From NCBI RefSeq assembly GCF_900104725.1, contig NZ_LT629758.1, forward strand, positions 9,634,001 to 9,698,000: a DNA stretch of 64,000 nucleotides, given 5' to 3'. The DNA comes from Actinoplanes derwentensis. Lineage in GTDB: Bacteria > Actinomycetota > Actinomycetes > Mycobacteriales > Micromonosporaceae. Below the pieces are notes generated by a model that had not been told where the DNA came from, did no database searches, and saw nothing but the letters and a program-made list of their open reading frames with translations. The translations under genes were made by a program, and so were the position numbers. Shown here one piece after another: positions 42,652-50,958 of the stretch (the stretch's first letter is position 1; every line of letters begins with the position of its first letter).

Positions 42652-45192
42652 ATGAGCCGGATCCTGCTGGAGCGGGAGCACGAGCTGAGCGAGCTGGGCG
42701 CGGTCGCCCGGCGGGCCCTCGACGGCCACGGTTCGGTCGTCCTGGTCACCGGCGAGGCGGGCATCGGCAAGTCCAGTCTGGTCGACGCGATCCGTTCGGT
42801 GTTGCCGGCCGAGGGCCGCCTGCTGGTCGGGTACTGCGACGACCTGGCCACCCCGCGAGTGCTGGGCCCACTGCGGGACCTGGTCGGCAAGGTCGGCGCG
42901 GGGCTGACCGAGGCGCTCGCCTCCTCGGACCGGGGCCGGGTGTTCGAGGCGTTCCGCACCGAACTGGACTGGCCGGGCCATCCGACGGTGCTGGTGGTGG
43001 AGGACCTGCACTGGGCCGACGAGGCCACCCTGGACGTGCTGCGGTTCCTGGTCCGGCGGATCGCCGCGCTGCCGGTGGTGATGGTCGGCACCTACCGCGA
43101 CGACGAGATCGGCGCCGACCATCCACTGCGTGGCCTGCTGGGGCTGGCGGCGAGCACGCCGATGCGCAGGCTGCCGCTGGCCCGGCTCTCCGAACAGGCG
43201 GTGCGGAGCCTGGTCGCCGGCCGGGGCCTGGACTCCGGCCAGGTGTTCGCGGTGACCTCCGGTAATCCGTTCTTCGTCACCGAGGTCCTCGGCACCGGCG
43301 ATACCGACGGTGTCCCGGCGACGGTCACCGAGGCGGTGTACGCCCGGCTGCAGTCCCTGGACCAGCGCTGCCGCGACGCGCTCGGCCAGTTGGCGGTGGT
43401 TCCGTCGGCGGTGGAGTCGTGGCTGGTCGACGCGGTGCTGCCGGGTGGTCTCGCGGCGATCGCGGCGGCTGAGGAACGGGGCATGCTGACCGTCACCCCG
43501 GCCCGGGTGTCGTTCCGGCACGAGCTGATGCGCCGGGCGGTGGCGGCCTCGATGCCCGCGTCCCGGCGCATCGCCGCGAACCGGGCGGTGCTGGCCGCGC
43601 TGCTGGACCGGGGCGGCGCCGACCTGTCCCGAATCGTGCACCACGCGGCCGAATCCGGCGACGACGCCCTGATCGTCCGCTGGGCACCGGCCGCCGCGGC
43701 CGAGGCGGTCGCCGCCGGATCGCACCGGGAGGCGGCCGCCCACTACCGCCTGGTCCTCGACCATCGGACGGCGTTCCCACCGGGGGAGCGGGCCGGACTG
43801 CTGGAGGCGTACGCCGAGGAGTGCTACACCCTCGGCCTGTCCGAACCGGCCCGGACCGCCCAGCGTGAGGCGGTGGCGCTGCGCCGGGGACTGCCCGACC
43901 GGGTCGCGCTGGGACTGGCGTTGCGCCGGTTGTCCCGGGTGCACTGGTACTGGGGTGACCGCCCGGCCGCCGAGACCAGTGCCGTCGAAGCCGTCGCGGT
44001 GCTGGAGACCGCCGGGGACGACGCGGCCCTGGCGTTCGGGCTGAGCAACCAGTCGCAACTGCACGCCCTGGGCGGGCAGATCGACGCGGCGGTCACGGCC
44101 GGGGAACGGGCGATCGCCCTGGCCCGGGTGACCGGCCCGGCCGGGGTGCTGTCGCACGCCCTGAACAACGTCGGGTACGCGCGGTGGGACCGGGACGAAC
44201 CGCGCGGCCGGGAGATGCTGGCGGAGAGTCTCGCCGTCGCCGTCGCGGCGGGGGAGGCCGACCACGCCTGCCGGGCGTACACCAACATCGCCTGGCACCT
44301 GCTGGACGAACTGCGGTTCCGGGAGGCCGGTGCGCTGCTGGACGAGGCCATGGCGTACGCCGAACGTACCGAGGTCCTGGGGTTTCTGCGTTATCTGCAC
44401 ATCACCCGGTCGGTGGTCTGTCTGCAGCTCGGCGAGTGGGCGGAGGCGGAACGGCACGCGCGCTGGGTGGACGGCGCGCCGATGATGATGCATCCGCCGG
44501 CGCTGGTGGTGCTCGGTCTGGTGCGGGTGCGCCGTGGCCTGCCCGGTGATGATCTGCTGGAACAGGCGTGGTCGATCGCCCGGCGGATCGGCGAGGCCCA
44601 GCGGATCGGCCCGGCCGGTGCGGCACTGGCCGAGGCGGCCTGGTTGCGCGGTGACGAGTCGGCGGCCGTCCGGTTGACGCCGGTGTTCCGGGAGATGCTG
44701 GCGGCCGAGGGCGACCGGCGGCTTGGTGCGTTCGGCTACTGGCTGCACCGGCTGGGCGCGGACGTCCCGCTGTCCGGGGCGTACCCGGCCGAGCGGTGGG
44801 CGGCGGCCGGTGACCGCTACGACCAGGCGATCGCCCTGAGCCACCGGACCACCGCCGCGGATCTGATCACCGCGGTCCGGATTCTCGACTCACTGGACGC
44901 GGTGCCCGCCGCCGCCCGGGTCCGGGCCCGCCTGCGGGAGCTGGGCGTCACCCGGATCCCGCGGGGCCCGCAGCCCGCGACCCGTGGCAATCCGGCCGGG
45001 CTGACCGGCCGTCAGACGCAGGTGCTGGGTCTGCTGGCCGAGGGCCTGAGCAATCCGGAGATCGCCGCCCGGCTGGTGCTGTCGGTCCGCACGGTGGACG
45101 CGCACGTCGCCGCGATCCTGGCGAAACTGTCCGTCACGTCCCGCCGGGAGGCCGTGCTCCGGGCCCGGGAACGCGGCCTGACAGAATCATGA
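42652..45192 (+). CDS. LuxR-family ATP-binding regulator (LAL/MalT-like)
   Basis: 846 residues: N-terminal AAA-like ATPase (Walker A GEAGIGKSS at 34-42, Walker B VLVVEDLHWADEATLDVLRFL), a long helical TPR-like centre, and a C-terminal LuxR HTH (LTGRQTQVLGLLAEGLSNPEIAARLVLSVRTVDAHVAAILAKLSV). Large LuxR regulators often drive secondary metabolism or catabolism after binding ATP and an inducer. The next gene, an MBL hydrolase, starts one base after its stop. Confidence 0.92.
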   Translation: MSRILLEREHELSELGAVARRALDGHGSVVLVTGEAGIGKSSLVDAIRSVLPAEGRLLVGYCDDLATPRVLGPLRDLVGKVGAGLTEALASSDRGRVFEAFRTELDWPGHPTVLVVEDLHWADEATLDVLRFLVRRIAALPVVMVGTYRDDEIGADHPLRGLLGLAASTPMRRLPLARLSEQAVRSLVAGRGLDSGQVFAVTSGNPFFVTEVLGTGDTDGVPATVTEAVYARLQSLDQRCRDALGQLAVVPSAVESWLVDAVLPGGLAAIAAAEERGMLTVTPARVSFRHELMRRAVAASMPASRRIAANRAVLAALLDRGGADLSRIVHHAAESGDDALIVRWAPAAAAEAVAAGSHREAAAHYRLVLDHRTAFPPGERAGLLEAYAEECYTLGLSEPARTAQREAVALRRGLPDRVALGLALRRLSRVHWYWGDRPAAETSAVEAVAVLETAGDDAALAFGLSNQSQLHALGGQIDAAVTAGERAIALARVTGPAGVLSHALNNVGYARWDRDEPRGREMLAESLAVAVAAGEADHACRAYTNIAWHLLDELRFREAGALLDEAMAYAERTEVLGFLRYLHITRSVVCLQLGEWAEAERHARWVDGAPMMMHPPALVVLGLVRVRRGLPGDDLLEQAWSIARRIGEAQRIGPAGAALAEAAWLRGDESAAVRLTPVFREMLAAEGDRRLGAFGYWLHRLGADVPLSGAYPAERWAAAGDRYDQAIALSHRTTAADLITAVRILDSLDAVPAAARVRARLRELGVTRIPRGPQPATRGNPAGLTGRQTQVLGLLAEGLSNPEIAARLVLSVRTVDAHVAAILAKLSVTSRREAVLRARERGLTES

Positions 45193-45193
45193 C

Positions 45194-45868
45194 GTGCGCG
45201 AGGTGGTTGACGGGGTCTTCGAGCTCCGCCTGGGTTACGTCAACGTCCATGTGGTCGTCACCGACGACGGGCTGGTGCTTGTCGACACCGGTCTGCCCGG
45301 CCGGTCGCCGATCATCGAGCGAGGCCTGCGCAAGATCGGCCGGTCGCTCGGCGAGGTGACCGCGATCCTGGTCACGCACCGCCATCCGGATCACATCGGC
45401 AGCCTCGCCGACCTGCGGGAACGCACCGGTGCCCGGGTCGTCGCGCACGCCGCCGAGGCCCCGTGGATCACCGGGCACGTGCCGGCGGCCGAGCCGGTGG
45501 GCCGGCTGGCGAAACTGATGTCCCGGGCGATCGGCACCGTCACTCCGACGAAGATCGACCAGCTGATCACCTCGGACGGCGCGGAGCCGGTGCCCGGTTT
45601 CACTGCCCTGCACACCCCCGGCCACACTCGGGGCCACGTGTCGTACCTGCTGGAACGTTCCGGCGGTGTGTTGTTCGCCGGGGACGCGGCCGGCAGCCTC
45701 CGCGGGCGGGTGTCCGGCCCGCCGCATCCGGTCACGGTGGATCCGGCCCGCGCCGGGGAGAGCCTGGCCCGCCTGGCCGACCTGGAGTTCGACCACGCCG
45801 TCTTCGGTCACGGCAAGGCGATCTCCGGGCTGGCGGTGGAGGCGTTCCGTAAAGCGGTGGCGGGCTGA
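45194..45868 (+). CDS. MBL-fold metallo-hydrolase
   Basis: 224 residues, GTG start. Zinc motif THRHPDHIG (His62, His64, Asp66, His67), HTPGHTRGHVSYLL, FAGDAAG and a terminal FGHGKA provide a complete two-metal set. Glyoxalase II-like or lactonase-like; substrate unknown. Cotranscribed with the large LuxR regulator. Ends 4 nt from the converging LCP gene. Confidence 0.9.
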   Translation: MREVVDGVFELRLGYVNVHVVVTDDGLVLVDTGLPGRSPIIERGLRKIGRSLGEVTAILVTHRHPDHIGSLADLRERTGARVVAHAAEAPWITGHVPAAEPVGRLAKLMSRAIGTVTPTKIDQLITSDGAEPVPGFTALHTPGHTRGHVSYLLERSGGVLFAGDAAGSLRGRVSGPPHPVTVDPARAGESLARLADLEFDHAVFGHGKAISGLAVEAFRKAVAG

Positions 45869-45872
45869 GGTG

Positions 45873-47018
45873 TCACTTCAGGTTGACGTACTCCGGGTTG
45901 TCCAGCAGGAAGGCGGCGACCCGGTCCTCGGTGACCGCCTTGAAGAAGTCGTCGACGCCGGGCTCGAAGCGTTCGCCCTGGTAATCGGGCTCGAAGATGC
46001 CGCCGCCCGGCAGTTTGACGGTGACGATGTCGTCGACGTTGAGGTCCTTCAGTTCCACCGCCCAGTCCAGGATGGTGTGGTCGCCGCCGGCGAAGGTCAG
46101 TGAGCCGCCGGCCGCGTCCATCACGGCGGCCAGTTTCTTCGGGTTGGTGACCACGTCCCGGCCCATCGCCTGCTTCGCGATGGCCTTGATGAACTGCTGC
46201 TGGTGGCGCTGCCGGTCGTAGTCGCTCATGTCGACGCCGTCGACGTTGGGGTAGCGCTGCCGGACGTAGTCCAGGGCCTCCCACGCCTTCAGCTTCACCG
46301 GTTTGTCGCTCTTCTGGTAGAACTTCGCGTCGCCGGTGTACGGGTGGTCGCACTTGGCGGTGACCGGGCAGCCCGGCTTGCGTTCCCGGATCTTGCCGTT
46401 CGGCCGGCGGTGTTCGGACCGGACGTCCATGTCGATGACCATCTCGACGCCGCCCATCGCCTCGACGATCTTCTGGAAGCCACCGAAGTTGACGATCGCG
46501 CCGGCGTCGAACTTCTTGACCCCGGTGACGCCGCCGACCGTCTTGGCCAGCAGCTGGAAGCCCTGAGCCTCGCTGTACTTGTTGTTGCCGAGTCGGCTGC
46601 CCCACGACATCGCCGAGTTGATCTTGTCCCGGCCGGCGCCGGTGCCGGACTTCTCGAACGCCGGGATGTCCACCCGCAGGTCCCGGGGGATGGAGAAGAT
46701 GTAGGCGCTGTGCCGATCCCGTGGGACGTGCGCGATCAGGATCGAGTCGGAGAGCGGCGCGGTGTGGTCGTCACGCGGGTCGATGCCGACCAGCAGGATG
46801 TTCACCGGCCCGTTGATGTCGGCCTTGACCCGGGCGGCCTCGGCCGGCTTGGGCTCGATCGGGTCCAGCAGCCTGTTGTCGGTGAACTTCTCGGTGTAAC
46901 TGGCGACGAGTTGCTGCCCGGCCACCAGCGAGCCGCCGGAGACGATCAGCACTCCCGCGCCCACCCCGACACAGATGCGCGCCCATAGCGGTGATCGTCG
47001 TTTATCTTTCTTGCTCAT
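45873..47018 (-). CDS. LytR-CpsA-Psr (LCP) family protein
   Basis: 381 residues: short cytoplasmic basic start (MSKKDKRRS), one transmembrane helix (about 11-35), then an extracytoplasmic LCP domain: NILLVGIDPRDDHTAPLSDSILIAHVPRDRHSAYIFSIPRDLRVDIPAF, KINSAMSWG, VNFGGFQKIVEAMGGVEMVID, ALDYVRQRYPNVDGVDMSDYDRQRHQQQFIKAI. LCP enzymes transfer glycopolymers from lipid carriers to peptidoglycan or arabinogalactan. All the basic/acid residues of the pyrophosphate site (IPRD, RQR, DYDRQRHQQ) are present. ATG 47018 with ggaggcgaagcagg. Confidence 0.93.
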   Translation of the reverse strand: MSKKDKRRSPLWARICVGVGAGVLIVSGGSLVAGQQLVASYTEKFTDNRLLDPIEPKPAEAARVKADINGPVNILLVGIDPRDDHTAPLSDSILIAHVPRDRHSAYIFSIPRDLRVDIPAFEKSGTGAGRDKINSAMSWGSRLGNNKYSEAQGFQLLAKTVGGVTGVKKFDAGAIVNFGGFQKIVEAMGGVEMVIDMDVRSEHRRPNGKIRERKPGCPVTAKCDHPYTGDAKFYQKSDKPVKLKAWEALDYVRQRYPNVDGVDMSDYDRQRHQQQFIKAIAKQAMGRDVVTNPKKLAAVMDAAGGSLTFAGGDHTILDWAVELKDLNVDDIVTVKLPGGGIFEPDYQGERFEPGVDDFFKAVTEDRVAAFLLDNPEYVNLK

Positions 47019-47303
47019 CCTGCTTCGCCTCCCCGAACCGGCAACGTGCGCATGATGGCACATACGCACAACAGCCATGGGAGCGTTCCCGCGAGCGCGG
47101 ACTCGGCGGATGATCATGAAAAACGGGGCAATCAGTGAATGCCGGCATTGGTCGATCAATGTGGTAAGAAATACAAGATCATCATTATTTTGGGGTCGCA
47201 AGGCAACCTCTGACCGGATGCCGGAGTCGACCACCGGATTTCGGTAGACCGGGCCGAAGTTAGACTGGGCCGAAGTTAGATTCAATCAAGCTTCGGAGGG
47301 GCG
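47019..47303. other. AT-richer divergent intergenic region
   Basis: Noticeably lower GC than its surroundings (for example tggtaagaaatacaagatca, 47160-47179). Contains a 14-bp direct repeat gggccgaagttaga at 47251 and 47267 and a ribosome-binding site (cggaggg) for the ATPase. No gene is seen. Confidence 0.5.
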
Positions 47304-48752
47304 ATGTTCGTTGGGCGACGCAGTGAGCTCGATCTACTCGCCGATCACCTCGATCGCATCCGGCGCACAGGTGAAGGCCGATCCGTCGCTATCCGTGGAC
47401 GGCGGCAAGTAGGAAAGTCGCGCCTGGTGCAGGAACTGTGCGATCGGGTTGACCTGCCCTACTGCTTTTACACCGCGGTGAAGGGCGCTTCGAGCAATGA
47501 AGCGGTCGGCTACCTTCTCGGCGCCCTGCGTGACTCGTCGCTGCTGACCCCCGGCGGTCGTGACCTTCTGCCGTCCCAGCCGCCGGCCGGAGGCTGGGGA
47601 GACATGCTGCGAGTCCTGGCCGGTGTCCTGCCGGACACGCCGAGCGTCGTCGTCCTCGACGAGTTGCCCTGGCTCTCCGAGCAGGACGCGACCTTCGACG
47701 GGCATCTACAGGTCGCCTGGGACCGGCTCATCTCTCGCAAACCGGTGCTGTTGCTGCTGCTCGGTAGCGACCTGCACATGATGCAACGGTTCACCGAGTA
47801 TGACCGGCCGTTCCACGGCCGGGCCACGAACCTGGTCCTCGGTCCGTTCAATCTCGCCGAGACCGCCACCGTGACCGGCTCAAGCGGTGCGGCCGCGATC
47901 GACGCGCACCTGATCACCGGCGGGTTGCCCGGCATCGCCTTGGAGTGGTCACCGGGAACTCCCCCCGCCGATTTCCTGCGCCAGGAGATCGCCAACAAGA
48001 CCTCAGCGCTCTTCACCATCCCCGAACAGTCATTGGCGTCGGAGTTCCCCACCCCCGACACCGCCCGGCGCATCCTGGAAGCGGTCGGTGGCGCCGGCAG
48101 TCGCACGTTCAGCAACATCGCCGCGGCGGCCGGCGACCGCGGTGGCCCGGTCAGTTCCGGCACCCTGTCCCCGCTGCTGCACCGGCTTGTGGACGAGAAG
48201 CAGATCCTCGCCGTCGACAAGCCGGTGTCGACCAAGCCCAGCAAACTGGCCCAGTACCGGATCGCCGACAGCAACCTGCGCCTGTACCTGGCAATCCTTC
48301 GTGATGTGCAGCAACTGGTACTGCGCGATCGGACAGCAGCCGCCCAGGCCGTCCTTGACGCACGATGGCCCACCTGGCGCGGTAGGGCTGTCGAGCCGAT
48401 CATCCGCGACGCGCTCGCCATCGCTGCGGGCTCCGGCACGTTGCCCTGGACCGACACATGGGAAGTCGGCGGCTGGTGGAACCGGCAGTCCAACCCGGAG
48501 ATCGATCTGGTCGGAGCCGACCGCGCGCCGATCGCCTCCCGGATCGCGTTCGCCGGTTCCGTCAAGTGGCAGGACGCACCGTTTGACCGCCACCATCTCG
48601 ACGAACTGCGCCGCCAGGCCACGTTGATTCCGGGTTTTCAACCCGGAATCAGCGGCCTGGTCGTGGTCAGCCGCTCGGGAGCCGACCTCCCCGACGGGGC
48701 CGCCGATCTGATCTGGGGCCCGGACGACGTCGTCCGGGCCTGGCCGGTCTGA
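47304..48752 (+). CDS. ATPase with DUF234-like nuclease domain (archaeal-type AAA)
   Basis: 482 residues. N-terminal ATPase: MFVGRRSELDLLADHLDRI, Walker A GRRQVGKSRL (31-40), Walker B VVVLDELPWLSE, sensor LLLLGSD. A winged-helix-like middle follows (GPVSSGTLSPLLHRLVDEKQILAVDKPVSTKPSKLAQYRIADSNLRLYL), and the C-terminus has W.GRAVEPIIRDAL and NPEIDLVGADRAP..FAGSVKW, a PD-(D/E)xK-like pattern (E-x-D, x-K). This is the archaeal ATPase/DUF234 type, patchy in bacteria and often mobile. Cellular role unknown. Confidence 0.85.
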   Translation: MFVGRRSELDLLADHLDRIRRTGEGRSVAIRGRRQVGKSRLVQELCDRVDLPYCFYTAVKGASSNEAVGYLLGALRDSSLLTPGGRDLLPSQPPAGGWGDMLRVLAGVLPDTPSVVVLDELPWLSEQDATFDGHLQVAWDRLISRKPVLLLLLGSDLHMMQRFTEYDRPFHGRATNLVLGPFNLAETATVTGSSGAAAIDAHLITGGLPGIALEWSPGTPPADFLRQEIANKTSALFTIPEQSLASEFPTPDTARRILEAVGGAGSRTFSNIAAAAGDRGGPVSSGTLSPLLHRLVDEKQILAVDKPVSTKPSKLAQYRIADSNLRLYLAILRDVQQLVLRDRTAAAQAVLDARWPTWRGRAVEPIIRDALAIAAGSGTLPWTDTWEVGGWWNRQSNPEIDLVGADRAPIASRIAFAGSVKWQDAPFDRHHLDELRRQATLIPGFQPGISGLVVVSRSGADLPDGAADLIWGPDDVVRAWPV

Positions 48753-48978
48753 CAGCGGAGGACGTGCGATGACGGCGAGAATGAAGATCGGTGTGGCGCA
48801 CTCGGCCTGATCGTTGAGCTTCTTCAGTTGAGACCGCCCACGCCGTCGATGGGACGCCGCCGTTGCGGCTGCATCGATGCCCTCCCCGTGTGCACGCGAT
48901 TCGCGTGTCTACGGGAACGTACGCCGGTGTAGAGGGTTCGGTTCGCTCCTCCGGTTCAGGTTCTCGGCGCTCGGTGAG
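48753..48978. other. Intergenic region, nothing recognised
   Basis: Between two genes that converge. Contains a ggagg followed by a 13-codon frame (48769), too short to support. No strong hairpin seen. Confidence 0.4.
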
Positions 48979-50616
48979 TCACGCCCGCTCGAGAAGGTTC
49001 TGCTTGACCACGACGGGGACGGACAGCGTCTTGTAGCCGACGGTGTCGAACAGGACCGTCATCCGGTCCTCCTCGTAGTTCATCACCATGCCGCTGCCCC
49101 ACTCACCGTGACTGACCTTGCTGTGGACCGGGAACGGGCCCTCCGGCTCGGCGGCGGCGATCTCGTGGGCGGTGCCGTCGGCGCAGTTGTCGCAGTGGCC
49201 GCAGGGCTTTTTCAGGTCCTCGCCGAAGTACGCCAGCAGTGTCTCGGTGCGGCACTGCCGGGATTGCGCGAAGACACGCATCATGTCGGTTCGGGACCGG
49301 ACCACGGCCTGCTGGCGTTCGTACTCCTCGACCGCCGCCGTGGCCGCGGCGGCCGGCAGTGGCGCGCGGGCCGGGACGGTCAGCTTGTGGCCCGAACCGG
49401 CGGTCACCGCACCCACCTGTTCCAGCAGGTTGAGGTACTGGCCCAGTTTGCGGGGCCCCATCCCGGTGGCCTTCTGCAGTGCCGTCTTGCTGGCCGGGCC
49501 TTTGTGCAGTTCACCGGCGAGGTCGCGGAGTTCTTCTTCGGACGGCGACCCGCCCTGGAAGAACCGCTGGATGGCCTCGTCCTCGGACCGCCACAGCAGC
49601 AGCGCGCGGCCGGGTTCACCGTCGCGGCCGGCCCGGCCGATCTCCTGGAAGTAGCTGTCCGGGGAGTCGGGCAGGGCCACGTGCGCGACCCAGCGGATGT
49701 TCGACTTGTCGATGCCCATACCGAACGCCGAGGTCGCCACCATGATGTCGACCTTGTCGTCGCTGAAGTCGGTGTGGCGTTGTTCGCGCAGGCCGGCGGG
49801 CATGCCCCCGTGGTAGTACTCGGCCGGGTACCCGGAGGTGGTGAGCCGTTCGGCGAGTTCCTCGGCGGCGCGCCGGGTGGCCACGTAGATGATGCCGGGC
49901 CGCTGTTCCTCGTCGAGCATCCCGGTCAGCCGGCGCCACCGATAGCTGTCGTCGGGGCAGTACGCGACTTCGAGGAACAGGTTGCGCCGGTCCAGTCCGG
50001 ACACGTGGATCTCGGGTTTGTTCAGGCGCAGCCGGGCGATGATGTCCTCGCGGACCGGCGGTGACGCGGTCGCGGTGAGGGCGAGGATCGGCGGCCGGCC
50101 GATCTGCTTGATCATCTCGCCGAGGGCGAGGTAGTCCGGACGGAAGTCGTGGCCCCAGGCGGAGATGCAGTGCGCTTCGTCGACCGCGACCAGTCCGGGT
50201 TTGAGCGCGCGGACCTCGGCCAGTTTCTCCGGATCGGTGAGCTGCTCCGGAGTGATGAACAGGAATTCGGCCTCACCCCGGCGGAGCGCCTCGAACGTCT
50301 CGCGCTGCTCCTTCGCCGTCTCCTGCGAGCTGACCCGGACCGCGCGGATCCGGGAGTCGCCGCGGTCGTTGAGGGCGGCGATCTGGTCCTGCTGCAGGGC
50401 CAGCAGGGGGGAGATCACCACGGTCGGGCCGGGCAGCAGTACCGCCGGGATCTGGTAGATGGCCGACTTTCCGGCTCCGGTCGGCAGCACCACCAGGGCG
50501 TCCTTGCGGCGCAGCACGGCACGCATCGGCTTGAACTGGCCGGGGCGGAGTTTGCGCCAGCCGAACTGGTTACGGGCGACCCGTCGCAGGCGGGGACCGT
50601 AGATGGGGAGTTTCAT
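48979..50616 (-). CDS. RecQ-type ATP-dependent DNA helicase with DUF3553-like tail
   Basis: 545 residues. Helicase core: FKPMRAVLRRKDALVVLPTGAGKSAIYQ, VDEAHCISAWGHDFRPDYL, ALTATA, VATSAFGMGIDKSNIRWVAH, QEIGRAGRDG. RecQ zinc-binding CRTETLLAYFGEDLKKPCGHCDNC follows. There is no HRDC domain; instead the C-terminus (VHSKVSHGEWGSGMVMNYEEDRMTVLFDTVGYKTLSVPVVVKQNLLE) resembles the DUF3553/UvrD Tudor-like module that contacts RNA polymerase or nucleic acid. The ATG at 50616 is leaderless. Confidence 0.92.
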   Translation of the reverse strand: MKLPIYGPRLRRVARNQFGWRKLRPGQFKPMRAVLRRKDALVVLPTGAGKSAIYQIPAVLLPGPTVVISPLLALQQDQIAALNDRGDSRIRAVRVSSQETAKEQRETFEALRRGEAEFLFITPEQLTDPEKLAEVRALKPGLVAVDEAHCISAWGHDFRPDYLALGEMIKQIGRPPILALTATASPPVREDIIARLRLNKPEIHVSGLDRRNLFLEVAYCPDDSYRWRRLTGMLDEEQRPGIIYVATRRAAEELAERLTTSGYPAEYYHGGMPAGLREQRHTDFSDDKVDIMVATSAFGMGIDKSNIRWVAHVALPDSPDSYFQEIGRAGRDGEPGRALLLWRSEDEAIQRFFQGGSPSEEELRDLAGELHKGPASKTALQKATGMGPRKLGQYLNLLEQVGAVTAGSGHKLTVPARAPLPAAAATAAVEEYERQQAVVRSRTDMMRVFAQSRQCRTETLLAYFGEDLKKPCGHCDNCADGTAHEIAAAEPEGPFPVHSKVSHGEWGSGMVMNYEEDRMTVLFDTVGYKTLSVPVVVKQNLLERA

Positions 50617-50623
50617 CGAGCGG

Positions 50624-50629
50624 AGGCTA
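50624..50629 (-). promoter_or_regulatory. Leaderless -10 element of the RecQ-like gene
   Basis: TAGCCT on the minus strand, 7 nt before the ATG; no ribosome-binding site. Confidence 0.5.
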
Positions 50630-50682
50630 TCCGATCTTGGGTGGGGGGTGTCCGGGGGCTTTTCGGTGCCGCCCCGTTACCC

Positions 50683-50823
50683 CTATTTGCCGCCGAACAT
50701 GCGGCGGATCGCCCAGATCAGGATCAGGACGGCCAGGGCCACGCCGAGTAGGCGGACGGCGTGCACCTCGGACCAGTCGATGTCGGTCCAGTCGGTGCCG
50801 GTCGCGGCGAGCGGAGTGAGCAC
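50683..50823 (-). CDS. Small single-span membrane protein (46 aa)
   Basis: GTG at 50823 to TAG at 50683: VLTPLAATGTDWTDIDWSEV then a hydrophobic helix VRLLGVALAVLILIWAIRR and a basic end (MFGGK). Unknown. The membrane-helix pattern with a positive-inside tail supports it; no strong ribosome-binding site is visible. Confidence 0.45.
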   Translation of the reverse strand: MLTPLAATGTDWTDIDWSEVHAVRLLGVALAVLILIWAIRRMFGGK

Positions 50824-50958
50824 GTGCACATTCTAATGACCACGGCGTCACGGGAAATAGAAAGGTTTGTTGACTAAACCCGGTGGCGCGTGTGAACGTG
50901 TTCCCCGCAGGAGACGCGAGGGACGCGGACGACGAACACATCGGAGGTACGGGGGCTC

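Noticed and set aside
42604..44844. 746-codon minus-strand frame opposite the LuxR ATPase
   Set aside because: Antisense shadow of a gene with clear ATPase and HTH domains; composition is Arg/Gly/Gln-rich with no domain.
48769..48810. 13-codon frame after ggagg (MTARMKIGVAHSA)
   Set aside because: Too short to support without conservation or expression data.
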